Shown here: in pieces, positions 56,905 to 64,000 of the stretch
Layout: every line of letters begins with the position of its first letter
How positions within the stretch are numbered: the first letter of the stretch is position 1
The notes under the pieces: model-generated
What the model was told of the DNA's origin: nothing
Databases searched by the model: none
Seen by the model: the letters and a program-made list of their open reading frames with translations, nothing else
Made by a program: the position numbers and the translations under genes
Assembly: GCA_050185195.1 (NCBI GenBank)
Contig: JBFWZQ010000005.1
Location: 124,001-188,000, forward strand
Direction: 5' to 3'
From: CADEFQ01 sp050185195
GTDB lineage: Bacteria > Pseudomonadota > Gammaproteobacteria > Steroidobacterales > Steroidobacteraceae
Length of the DNA stretch: 64,000 nucleotides

Positions 56905-57219
56905 ATGGCGGTGCTGAAGGTCGTCGACCGGGATGGCGTCGAACACGACGTCGAGAGCGAGACGGGGCTCAAGGTCATGGAAGTTCTCCGTGAGCTCGAT
57001 TACGGCGTTGCGGCGATCTGCGGGGGCATGTGTTCCTGCGCGACCTGCCACGTCTACGTCGACCCCGAATGGGCAGCCCGGCTGCCGGCGCCGATGTCCG
57101 ACGAGAAGGACCTGCTCGTCGAACTCACGCACTACGGGGAGCGGTCGCGTCTCTCCTGCCAGATCGATTTCACGCCCGCACTGGACGGCCTGAAGGTCAC
57201 CATCGCGCCCGACGAATGA
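56905..57219 (+). CDS. Adrenodoxin/Fdx-like 2Fe-2S ferredoxin
   Basis: 104 residues with the vertebrate-type cluster motif CGGMCSCATCHVYVD (C-x5-C-x2-C, about 39-48) and a later Cys in RLSCQIDF. Such ferredoxins serve cytochrome P450s or Rieske oxygenases, or Fe-S assembly. GAGGGGAG sits five bases before the ATG at 56905; a GTG six bases earlier is poorer. It lies 15 bp after the kinase gene, followed by an enoyl-CoA hydratase gene 9 bp later. Confidence 0.9.
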   Translation: MAVLKVVDRDGVEHDVESETGLKVMEVLRELDYGVAAICGGMCSCATCHVYVDPEWAARLPAPMSDEKDLLVELTHYGERSRLSCQIDFTPALDGLKVTIAPDE

Positions 57220-57228
57220 GGAACCGAC

Positions 57229-58008
57229 ATGACTGAAACCGTTCTCGTCGACATCCGCGGCGAGGTCGCCGTCGTCACGCTCAATCGGCCCGATACCGCG
57301 AACACGCTCGATCTCGCGATGGGCCGCGATCTGCTCGCCGCCGCGCTGCGGTGCGAGGCCGATCCGGCGGTGCGGGCGGTCGTGCTGACCGGCGCCGGCA
57401 AGGCCTTCTGCTTCGGCGGGGACCTGCGCGGCATGATGAGCGGCGAGGCGCCGATCGAGCCGTACCTGAAGGAACTCACGACGCACCTGCACGCGGCGGT
57501 GGCGCGCTTCATGCGGATGGACGCGCCCGTGGTCGCGGCGGTGAACGGCACCACGGCGGGCGCCGGGGTCGGCCTCGTGGCGATGGCCGATCTTGCAGTC
57601 ATGGCGGCGGGCGCGAAAATCTCGCTCGCCTACACCGGGGTCGGCCTCACGCCCGACGGCGGCACCTCGTTCCTGCTGCCGCGGATCGTCGGCGCGAAGC
57701 GCGCGATGGAGCTGATCCTCACCAATCGTGCGCTCACCGCGCCCGAGGCGCTCGAATGGGGGCTCGTCAACCAGGTCGTGCCGGACGCGGAAGTACTCGA
57801 CAAGGCACTGGAGCTCGCCAGCCGGCTCGCGGCGGGCCCGAAGGGCGCCTTCGGCCGCGCGAAGCGGCTCGTGGCGGCCTCGCTCGGCGCGCTCGAATCG
57901 CAGCTCTCGCTCGAGAGCGAGACGATCGCCGCGCAGGCGGCCACGGCCGAGGGGCGCGAAGGCATCGGCGCGTTCTTCGAGAAGCGCAAGGCGCAATACC
58001 CCAGGTAA
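57229..58008 (+). CDS. Enoyl-CoA hydratase/isomerase (PaaG-like)
   Basis: 259 residues of the crotonase fold. Oxyanion-hole segments GKAFCFGGDLRGM and AAVNGTTAGAGVGL. The active-site stretch reads AYTGVGLTPDGGTSFLLPR: the usual two glutamates are absent, while Asp in PDGG matches PaaG-type isomerases. The reaction is therefore more likely double-bond isomerisation or ring-epoxide opening than hydration. Same transcript as the ferredoxin gene. Confidence 0.85.
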   Translation: MTETVLVDIRGEVAVVTLNRPDTANTLDLAMGRDLLAAALRCEADPAVRAVVLTGAGKAFCFGGDLRGMMSGEAPIEPYLKELTTHLHAAVARFMRMDAPVVAAVNGTTAGAGVGLVAMADLAVMAAGAKISLAYTGVGLTPDGGTSFLLPRIVGAKRAMELILTNRALTAPEALEWGLVNQVVPDAEVLDKALELASRLAAGPKGAFGRAKRLVAASLGALESQLSLESETIAAQAATAEGREGIGAFFEKRKAQYPR

Positions 58009-58025
58009 CCGACGCGCGTGACGCC

Positions 58026-58451
58026 ATGAAAATCGCGTATCTGCTGTTGCTGTTGTTCGGCGGGGCGGTCGCCCTCGCGCGCATCTGGATGAGCATCAAG
58101 AAGGCGCGCGACCTGCCGGCCCACAGCTGGGACGCAAAGCTGATCGAGAAGCTGCGCGCGTCGGGCTCGGACCCCTTCCAGCCGCACGACGTGGTGTTCT
58201 TCTTCGGCATGCCGAACGAAGGCGCCGCGCAGCGGGCCGTCGAGCGCCTCGTGCGCGACGGTTACGCCGCCGAATACAAGCACGTGCCGGACCAGTCCGA
58301 GCTGGCGTACGCCGTGCATGCCCAGCGCTCGATCCGCCTGTCCGTGTCGGACATGCAGGCGACGAGCCGCAAGTTCAACGACATGGCCGCCGAACTCCAC
58401 GGCCGCTACGACGGCTGGGCCGCCGCGCACAACAAGCGGCCGGAAGAATAG
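58026..58451 (+). CDS. RraB-like regulator of ribonuclease E, membrane-anchored
   Basis: 141 residues. An N-terminal hydrophobic helix (about 3-20, IAYLLLLLFGGAVALARI) precedes an RraB/DUF1260-type domain: SGSDPFQPHDVVFFFGMPNEGAAQRAVERL and the later RSIRLSVSDM. RraB binds RNase E and alters degradosome activity. The membrane anchor is not part of E. coli RraB. Last gene before the terminator. Confidence 0.7.
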   Translation: MKIAYLLLLLFGGAVALARIWMSIKKARDLPAHSWDAKLIEKLRASGSDPFQPHDVVFFFGMPNEGAAQRAVERLVRDGYAAEYKHVPDQSELAYAVHAQRSIRLSVSDMQATSRKFNDMAAELHGRYDGWAAAHNKRPEE

Positions 58452-58487
58452 AAGGCCGGGAGCGCTTTCGCGCCCCCGGCCTTTCGT
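58452..58487 (+). terminator. Rho-independent terminator
   Basis: AAGGCCGGG with GCGC forms a stem with GCGC and CCCGGCCTT around a TTTC loop, followed by TTCG. It overlaps the stop of the RraB-like gene and separates it from the converging TonB receptor; it can work in both directions. Confidence 0.75.
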
Positions 58488-58506
58488 CATCTACGGCAGG
58501 ACGGCA

Positions 58507-61140
58507 TCAGAACGAGTAGGTCGCCCTGAAGTTCCAGAACCGGCCTCGCGGGTTGTGCACGTTCTGTGCGTACCCGTAGAGGTCGGCGTCGCCGTCGCCG
58601 ATCGCGAACGGTGGCTTCTCGTCGAGTGCATTGTCGACGCCCAGCAGCAGCTTCAGGTGCTCGAGCGCCGTGTAGCGGAACTGCAGGTTCAAGGTCGTGA
58701 AGGAGCCCACGTCGCGGGTTTTCACCGAGTCGAAGTCGAGGATGCCGTCGAAGTCGTTGTCAGGCTTGTCCTGGAACGGCCCGATGTAGTTGATCGCGGC
58801 ATAGACGCCCCACTGGTCGTTGCCCCAGTCGCCCGTCAGCGTTGCCCGGTCCTCGGGGTACTCGTACTCGCCCTCGAGCGGACGGGTCACGAAGGCCGTG
58901 CCGGCCAGGTTCAGCTCGACCTTCTCGAACTTGAGGAGGTGCGTGTAGCTGAGCCCGGTCGTCAGCGTGCCCGCGCCGAGATCGGTGCTGAAGTAGCCGC
59001 CGAAGTCGAGGCCGCTCGCCGTCTGCTCGCCGATGTTCAGGAAGCCGCTGTTGATCGACTGCAGCGTACCGAGCGTCGCCCCGCCCACCGGGGCGCTGCG
59101 CACGCACACGGTGCTGGCCTGCGTGCCGCAGTTCTGCAGGTAGATGAAGCCGAAGGGCGCTTCCTCGATCTTGCGCTCCTGCTTGATGTCCCAGTAATCG
59201 AGCGAGAGCTCGATCGACGAGGACGGCTTCCAGGCCACGCCGAAGTTGTAGGACTCGGACTCCTCGGCCTTGAGGTTCGGGTTGCCCGAGAAAATGATGT
59301 TGTAGTCGAGTGCCGTGCACGCGCCCGTCACGCCCGCCGCGCAACCGAACGTGTCGATGAAGAACTGCGACTCCTGGGAGGGCCCGAGGCCGATCTGCGC
59401 GAGCGAGGGCGCGCGGAAGCCCGTGCCCCACGAGGCGCGGAACGCGAGCGACTCGATCGGCGCCCAGCGAAGCGCGACCTTCGGGTTGGTCGTGTTGCCG
59501 AAATCGCTGTAGTCGTCGTAGCGCCCGGCGAGCGAAAGCTCGAGGCCCGTATAGAGCGGCACGGCGAGTTCGACGTACGCCGCCCAGCTGTCCCGCGAGC
59601 CCGCGGCGCTCACGGCCTCGGTGCCGAAGATCAGGCCGCGCTGGAACTGGTCGTCCGGCACGTCCTTGACGCTTTCGTCGCGGTACTCAACGCCCGCCGC
59701 CATGCGGACCTTGCCGGCCGGCATGTCGAACAGCTCGCCCGTGACCTGGCCGTCATACATCGTCAGCTCGGCCTTGCCGCGGCGCACGAGGCTCGTCGTG
59801 ATCGAGTCGATCACCGATGCCGGGTTCTGCACGCCGCCGAACGGGTTGTAGCGGCCCGCGTTGATTTCCCGCTGGAGGAAATCGGTGCGCACCCAGCCCA
59901 TCGAGCGGTCGCCGGACTGTTCGGACTTGCTGCGCGCGCGTTGTGCGGCGACTTCCCAGTCCCAGTTGCCGCCGAACTTGCCGCGCAGGCCCACGACGGC
60001 CCGCAGGTTGTCGGATTCGATGTCCCACTGCCGCGGGCCCGCATCCACCGTGCGATAGCGGCCGAGCAGGATGGTGGTGGCGCCCGCGAACGGGTTGTTG
60101 GGATGCGTGACCGGCACGGTCAGGCCGGCGGACTCGTCGAGCGGTGTCGGCGCGCCCTGTGCGAACGAGTTGTTGTGCTGCACGCCGATCTCGGTGAAGA
60201 GTTCGACGCCGCTGCCCAGGGCCTGGTGGCCGAGCAGCATGAGGCCGGTGCGTTCGGCCTTCGGGATCAGCAGGTTCCAGGGGCCGTAATCGTAGAGGCA
60301 AGTCTGGCCTGCGATGCTGCCCGCCGGGCAAGCCGGGTCGCGCAGCGTCACGCCATCGACGACGAAGCGGCCGGGATAACCGCGCGAAGAGCGGAAGTCT
60401 TCGCCGCCGCGGGCGGTCTGGTCCGCGCTGCCGAGCGAGCCGCGATCCTTGTTGAACAGGGTCGTGTTCTTGAAGTAATCGAAGATCACCGTGAGGTTCG
60501 AGTCATCGTCGCCGATGCCCCAGATGGCCGATGCGGTCGTTTCGTCGTACGGTCCGCTCGTCACGCTCCCGTAGCCGCCCGAAAGCTGCAGGCCCTGGTA
60601 GTCCTTGCGCAGGATGATGTTGATCACGCCCGCGACCGCGTCCGAGCCGTAGAGGGCCGACGCGCCGTCCTTCAGCACCTCGACACGCTCGATCGCGGCG
60701 ACCGGGATCGAGTTGATGTCGACGAAGTTTGTCGTGATGTTCTCGGCGAACGCGCTGATCGCCACGCGCCGGCCGTTCACGAGCACGAGCGTCGCGTCGG
60801 CGCCGAGGCCGCGCAGGCTGATCGAGGCCGCGCCGTTCGCGGTCGAGTCCTGGTTGTTGCCGCGGGTGGAAAACGCGCCGGCGCCATTCGCCGGCAGCTT
60901 TTCCATCAGCTGCTGCAGGTTGCTGTAGCCCGATTTTTCGATGTCTTCACGGCTCACCGTGACGACGGGAGAAGGGTTCTCGAAGTCCGAGCCGCGCGCG
61001 ATGCGCGAACCGGTGACGACAACCTCTTCGTTGCTTTCGCCCTGGGCGTAGCCCGTGGTGGCAGTCGCGAGCGCTGCCAGCGCGAGCAGGCCGCCGCGAG
61101 CGTAGGTGCCCGCACGCGGCCGCGAGTGATTGGTACTCAT
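58507..61140 (-). CDS. TonB-dependent outer-membrane receptor
   Basis: 877 residues. Long signal peptide (about 1-33, TGYAQ), TonB-box-like NEEVVVTGSRIARG, plug domain (GAASISLRGLGADATLVLVNGRR in blocks, VEVLKDGASALYGSDAVAGV) and a large barrel with C-terminal FRATYSF. The plug layout is that of Xanthomonadales receptors for carbohydrates, peptides or siderophores; the substrate is not evident. ATG at 61140 with GGGAG upstream. It has its own promoter and a leader inverted repeat. Confidence 0.9.
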   Translation of the reverse strand: MSTNHSRPRAGTYARGGLLALAALATATTGYAQGESNEEVVVTGSRIARGSDFENPSPVVTVSREDIEKSGYSNLQQLMEKLPANGAGAFSTRGNNQDSTANGAASISLRGLGADATLVLVNGRRVAISAFAENITTNFVDINSIPVAAIERVEVLKDGASALYGSDAVAGVINIILRKDYQGLQLSGGYGSVTSGPYDETTASAIWGIGDDDSNLTVIFDYFKNTTLFNKDRGSLGSADQTARGGEDFRSSRGYPGRFVVDGVTLRDPACPAGSIAGQTCLYDYGPWNLLIPKAERTGLMLLGHQALGSGVELFTEIGVQHNNSFAQGAPTPLDESAGLTVPVTHPNNPFAGATTILLGRYRTVDAGPRQWDIESDNLRAVVGLRGKFGGNWDWEVAAQRARSKSEQSGDRSMGWVRTDFLQREINAGRYNPFGGVQNPASVIDSITTSLVRRGKAELTMYDGQVTGELFDMPAGKVRMAAGVEYRDESVKDVPDDQFQRGLIFGTEAVSAAGSRDSWAAYVELAVPLYTGLELSLAGRYDDYSDFGNTTNPKVALRWAPIESLAFRASWGTGFRAPSLAQIGLGPSQESQFFIDTFGCAAGVTGACTALDYNIIFSGNPNLKAEESESYNFGVAWKPSSSIELSLDYWDIKQERKIEEAPFGFIYLQNCGTQASTVCVRSAPVGGATLGTLQSINSGFLNIGEQTASGLDFGGYFSTDLGAGTLTTGLSYTHLLKFEKVELNLAGTAFVTRPLEGEYEYPEDRATLTGDWGNDQWGVYAAINYIGPFQDKPDNDFDGILDFDSVKTRDVGSFTTLNLQFRYTALEHLKLLLGVDNALDEKPPFAIGDGDADLYGYAQNVHNPRGRFWNFRATYSF

Positions 61141-61160
61141 CCTTGAAATGCTCCCCTGTT

Positions 61161-61192
61161 GTTGTCTGGCCCGGTTGTAGGGGCCTGACAAC
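61161..61192. repeat. Inverted repeat in the TonB receptor leader
   Basis: GTTGTC-T-GGCCC and GGGCC-T-GACAAC are complementary over 11 of 12 positions around a short loop. It lies between the predicted transcription start and the Shine-Dalgarno, so it could be an RNA hairpin or a repressor site. Confidence 0.55.
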
Positions 61193-61221
61193 ATATTCTG
61201 CCTACGACTTATCCGTGTCAA
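61192..61221 (-). promoter_or_regulatory. Putative sigma70 promoter of the TonB receptor
   Basis: A perfect -35 TTGACA (61216-61221, minus strand) is followed at 17 bp by GAATAT (61193-61198), a moderate -10. This is the only consensus -35 noticed in the window. Confidence 0.5.
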
Positions 61222-61245
61222 AGGCGCGGGTGTTGCTAAAACGCA

Positions 61246-61998
61246 TCAACCCCGGGATGAAGCCTGGCGTTTGACGGCTTCCGCGGCCGCCGCGATCGCG
61301 TCGGAGTCGCCCAGGTAGCGACTCGCGGTGGGGCGCAGCGCGGCGTCGAACTCGTAGACGCGCGGCACGCCGGTTGGGATGTTCAGCTCCACGATGTCCG
61401 CTTCCGAAACGCCGTCGAGCATCTTCACCATGGCGCGCAGGCTGTTGCCGTGCGCGACGACGGCGACATTGCGCCCGGCGCGCAGCGGCGGCGCGATGCG
61501 TTCGTTCCAGGCGGGCAGGACGCGCGCGAGCGTGTCCTTCAGGGATTCCGTGGCGGGCAACAGCGCGGGATCGATGTCCGCGTAGCGCGGATCGAAGCGC
61601 GGATGGCGCGGATCGTCGGCGGCGAGCGGCGGCGGCGGGATGTCGTAGCTGCGGCGCCAGATCTTCACCTGTGCCTCGCCGTGCCGCTCGACCGTCTGCG
61701 CCTTGTCGAGGCCCTGCAGCGCGCCGTAGTGCCGCTCGTTCAGGCGCCAGTTGCGCTCGACGGGCACCCACATGCGATCCGTTTCATCGAGGATGTACCA
61801 GAGCGTGCGGATGGCACGCTTCAGCACCGACGTGAACGCGAGGTCGATGTGGATGCCGGCCTGGCGGATCTCGACGCCGGCCTGTTTCGCCTCCGCGCGG
61901 CCCTGCTCGGTGAGGTCGACGTCGGTCCAGCCAGTGAAGAGGTTCTCGAGATTCCAGGCGCTCTGGCCGTGACGGACGAGGATCAGGGTACCGGGCAT
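61246..61998 (-). CDS. gpmA: 2,3-bisphosphoglycerate-dependent phosphoglycerate mutase
   Basis: 250 residues, the size of E. coli GpmA. It interconverts 3- and 2-phosphoglycerate in glycolysis. The phosphohistidine motif LVRHGQSAWNLENLFTGW, then ERNWRLNERHYGALQGLDK, and VAHGNSLRAMVKMLDG complete the active site. GGAG precedes the ATG at 61998 at spacing seven. Separate from the glycosyltransferase upstream by 38 bp. Confidence 0.95.
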   Translation of the reverse strand: MPGTLILVRHGQSAWNLENLFTGWTDVDLTEQGRAEAKQAGVEIRQAGIHIDLAFTSVLKRAIRTLWYILDETDRMWVPVERNWRLNERHYGALQGLDKAQTVERHGEAQVKIWRRSYDIPPPPLAADDPRHPRFDPRYADIDPALLPATESLKDTLARVLPAWNERIAPPLRAGRNVAVVAHGNSLRAMVKMLDGVSEADIVELNIPTGVPRVYEFDAALRPTASRYLGDSDAIAAAAEAVKRQASSRG

Positions 61999-62036
61999 CG
62001 AAGACTCCAGCGGCGGCGAACGGGGATTGCCGCAGC

Positions 62037-62852
62037 TTACAGCCACCCGCCTGTCTTTGCAGTGTGGGCATCGAGCCCGCGGGCGCAGCGGATGCTGCGG
62101 TGGGCGATCGTATCGGCAAGCAGCGCCTCGTTCACCGCGCGACGGTCGCGGGCCGCGGCCGCGTGGTGCAGGTGCCAGGCGATGCCACCGAAGACCAGCG
62201 TTCGCCGCTGACGACCGAGGTGCACGAGCCGTGCGACGAGTTCCTTGTCCTCCGGGCCCCAGCCGATGAAGTCCTCGTTGAAGCCGTTGACGGCCACGAG
62301 GTCCTCGCGCCAGGTCGCGAAGTTGCAGCTCTTCACGGCGAGGAGTCGATTCGCGGGCCGCGCGCAGGCGCGTGCCAGGGGCGGGCATCGCAGGGCGTAG
62401 GGGCGGCGAAGGCTCGGGGCGCCGCGCGGGCGCATCCCCGGGGCAAGCGGGTCGGGCGCCGCGAGTGCGGCCTGCGTCGCCGCGGCATCGAGCGGGATCC
62501 GCATGCCTTGCACGAACGCGCCGGCACGTGCCGCCGCCGCATGGTCCGCGATGAAGTCGGCGTGCAGCAGCATGTCGCCGTCGATGAAGACCAGGTACTC
62601 GCCGCGACTTGCCGCGATCGCGAGGTTGCGCAGCCGCGCGGCGCGAAAGCCTGCGTGCACCTGGCGGGCGACGGCGACGGGCACCGGGACCCGTGCGGCG
62701 AAGCGATCCAACACGGCGCGGGTGGCCGGCCCCGAGCCGTCGTCCGCAACCAGGACTTCGTCGGGCAACCGCCGCTGCGCCGCCACGGTGGCCAGCACCG
62801 CAGCGAGCGCATCGGCTCGCTCGTACGTCGTGACGACGAGCGAGATGCGCAT
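62037..62852 (-). CDS. Family 2 glycosyltransferase with galactosyltransferase-type C-terminus
   Basis: 271 residues. GT-A fold with SLVVTTYERADALAAVL, VADDGSG and the metal motif VFIDGDM. The C-terminal part has NGFNEDFIGWGPEDKELVAR, the signature of the Glyco_transf_7C (galactosyltransferase) domain. It probably adds a sugar to LPS or another surface glycan. ATG at 62852 is preferred; a GTG directly before it is possible. It follows the glutamate dehydrogenase gene by six bases. Confidence 0.85.
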   Translation of the reverse strand: MRISLVVTTYERADALAAVLATVAAQRRLPDEVLVADDGSGPATRAVLDRFAARVPVPVAVARQVHAGFRAARLRNLAIAASRGEYLVFIDGDMLLHADFIADHAAAARAGAFVQGMRIPLDAAATQAALAAPDPLAPGMRPRGAPSLRRPYALRCPPLARACARPANRLLAVKSCNFATWREDLVAVNGFNEDFIGWGPEDKELVARLVHLGRQRRTLVFGGIAWHLHHAAAARDRRAVNEALLADTIAHRSIRCARGLDAHTAKTGGWL

Positions 62853-62858
62853 CACGCG

Positions 62859-64000
62859 CTAGGCATCGGCCAGCTTGCGGATCGCCTCGACGCCCACCGA
62901 CAGCGTGGCGAAGTCCGGCCGGTCCGTTGCGCGCATGTCGGTGAGCATGCGGGTCCACTGGACATGGTCGTCACCCTTGGCGGCGATCCAGGCCGTGATC
63001 GGGTCGCGCGCCGCGCCGCGCCTCGCCGTCGAACGCAGCACCTGCGCGGCGAGCTTGCGATGCGCGCGTGCGGCGCTGCTGCGCAGCGCCGAGCGGGCGC
63101 TCGCCTGCCAGGGGCCGGAGACACCGAGGCTGCCGATCTGCGTGCGGATCCAGTCGAGGCCGGTCGCCGCGCCGATCGCGTAGTAGGTCCGCGCGGTGTC
63201 GCGCACCGAAATCCGGTGTTCCGCCGCGAGCTCGACGAAATCGAAGGCGGGTTCCATCGATTCGAGCACGCCGATGCGCCCGGCGAGCGCGGGCGGCAGG
63301 CCGGCCTTGTGCAACTGCGCGATGCGCTCCGCGTTGTGCTCGACGACGAGCCCGGTGGCGACTTCCTGCAGCGAGTCGCCGAGTTCCCGCACGCCGGGCC
63401 GGAACTCCGCCACGGTGTGTTCCACGTGCAGGTTGCGGCGCCGGTTGGCGAGCAGCCAGTAGCTCAGGTGGCGCAGGCTGCGCGCCGTCTGGTCGTAGGC
63501 GAGGTACTGGGCGCTCGCCGGGACCTTGCTGTCGAGGGCTTCGATCGCGCTCCAGGTGTCGCGCATCGCGAAACACTCGCGCGCAATCGTATAGGCGCGC
63601 GCGATCTGCCCGATCGTGGCGCCGGTCTCCTCGATCGCGCGCCAGGCGAATACCGGGCCCATGCGATTGACGAGGCTGTTGGTCGTCGCGGTCACGATGA
63701 TCTCGCGCCGCAGGCGGTGCCGGTCGATGTCGTGCCCGAACCGGCCGCGCAGCGCCTGCGGGAAATAGCGGTGCAGTTCCTCGGAGAGGTAGGGATCCTC
63801 CGGCACGTCCGAATCGATCAGCTCGCCCGACAGCCAGATCTTGCTGTAGGCGAGCACGACGGCGAGTTCGGGGCGCGTGAGCCCGGCGCCGCGCTTGGCG
63901 CGATCGACGAACTCGTCCTCGCCGGGCAGGTACTCGATCGCGCGGTTGAGGTCGCCGGCGCGCTCGAGGGAGCGGATCAGGCCCCGGTACTCGCTGAGGC
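62859..64000 (-). CDS. gdhB: NAD-specific glutamate dehydrogenase, C-terminal part (cut by window edge)
   Basis: The visible 380 codons are the C-terminus of the large (about 1600-residue, GDH-180) NAD-dependent glutamate dehydrogenase, which deaminates glutamate to 2-oxoglutarate. Recognised stretches: GLTRPELAVVLAYSKIWL, YFPQALRGRFGHDIDRHRLRR in blocks, TATTNSLVNRMGPVFAWR, and SYWLLANRR. The catalytic domain lies outside the window. It is first in the unit followed by the glycosyltransferase. Confidence 0.9.
   Translation of the reverse strand, partial: LSEYRGLIRSLERAGDLNRAIEYLPGEDEFVDRAKRGAGLTRPELAVVLAYSKIWLSGELIDSDVPEDPYLSEELHRYFPQALRGRFGHDIDRHRLRREIIVTATTNSLVNRMGPVFAWRAIEETGATIGQIARAYTIARECFAMRDTWSAIEALDSKVPASAQYLAYDQTARSLRHLSYWLLANRRRNLHVEHTVAEFRPGVRELGDSLQEVATGLVVEHNAERIAQLHKAGLPPALAGRIGVLESMEPAFDFVELAAEHRISVRDTARTYYAIGAATGLDWIRTQIGSLGVSGPWQASARSALRSSAARAHRKLAAQVLRSTARRGAARDPITAWIAAKGDDHVQWTRMLTDMRATDRPDFATLSVGVEAIRKLADA

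Noticed and set aside
58318..61146. 942-codon plus-strand frame opposite the third TonB receptor
   Set aside because: Low-complexity shadow; the minus strand gives a complete receptor with signal peptide, plug and barrel.
1..64000. CRISPR array, prophage or insertion sequence
   Set aside because: No regularly spaced direct repeats, no transposase, integrase or phage structural gene was found in any frame.

Overview
The window is about 64 kb of GC-rich, densely packed chromosome. Gene content suggests a gammaproteobacterium of the Xanthomonadales/Nevskiales/Steroidobacterales kind: RraB, large NAD-dependent glutamate dehydrogenase, several TonB-dependent receptors, a PnuT-type thiamine locus, HtpX, proBA, Rhs and a MalT-like LuxR regulator. 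The exact genus cannot be read from the sequence. Most genes sit in short operons with 4-bp ATGA or GTGA overlaps. Many promoters carry a TAGAAT-like -10, often placed only 6-7 nt before the start codon.

Layout. 1-2909 (minus): operon of a 2Fe-2S subunit and a molybdopterin subunit of an isoquinoline-oxidoreductase-type enzyme, then the start of gabT. 3016-5909 (plus): ferredoxin-NADP reductase, TesB thioesterase and a CpcT/CpeT-fold exported protein. 6014-11140: cytochrome c, a lipoprotein hydrolase, a D-2-hydroxyglutarate-dehydrogenase-like flavoenzyme, acyl-CoA desaturase, HtpX and a small acidic protein. 11205-13630: proB-proA. 13644-17623 (minus): molybdenum cofactor operon moaA, moaC, mobA-moaD fusion, moaE-moeB-rhodanese fusion. 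17772-20919: exported proteins of unknown role, a SufR-like regulator and a nucleoside deaminase. 20945-21266: tRNA-Arg(UCG) preceded by a broken tRNA-derived copy that contains four tandem hairpins.

21315-29715 (minus): a putative hydantoin or cyclic-amide uptake and catabolism island (TonB receptor, racemase, DUF917, HyuA) downstream of a MalT-like LuxR regulator. 29783-32766: zwf and pgl, with gnd converging on pgl (oxidative pentose phosphate pathway). 32865-43806: TPR-GGDEF protein, SDR, metallo-beta-lactamase-fold hydrolase, double ABC ATPase, a catalytically broken serine-hydrolase-like lipoprotein, MFS exporter, OprB-like porin, SMP-30-like protein, a 26-residue membrane microprotein, LysR regulator and gamma-carbonic anhydrase. 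43952-51577: an accessory Rhs locus with a TonB-like partner, a 2029-residue SpvB/FG-GAP/Rhs protein, a small two-helix membrane protein and a decayed gene.

51622-58451: Rieske ferredoxin and PhzF (minus), then a TPP riboswitch controlling a thiamine operon (TonB receptor, YkoF-like protein, PnuT, kinase), followed by ferredoxin, enoyl-CoA hydratase and RraB, closed by a good terminator. 58507-64000 (minus): glutamate dehydrogenase C-terminus, glycosyltransferase, GpmA and a third TonB receptor with its own promoter.

The clearest functional modules are molybdenum cofactor synthesis feeding a molybdo-hydroxylase, riboswitch-controlled thiamine salvage, the oxidative pentose phosphate shunt and the possible hydantoin island. 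The best candidates for undescribed biology are the four-hairpin tRNA-derived element, the 26-residue microprotein, the widespread leaderless-type promoter spacing, the condensed Moco fusions, and the Rhs tip with its small membrane neighbour.
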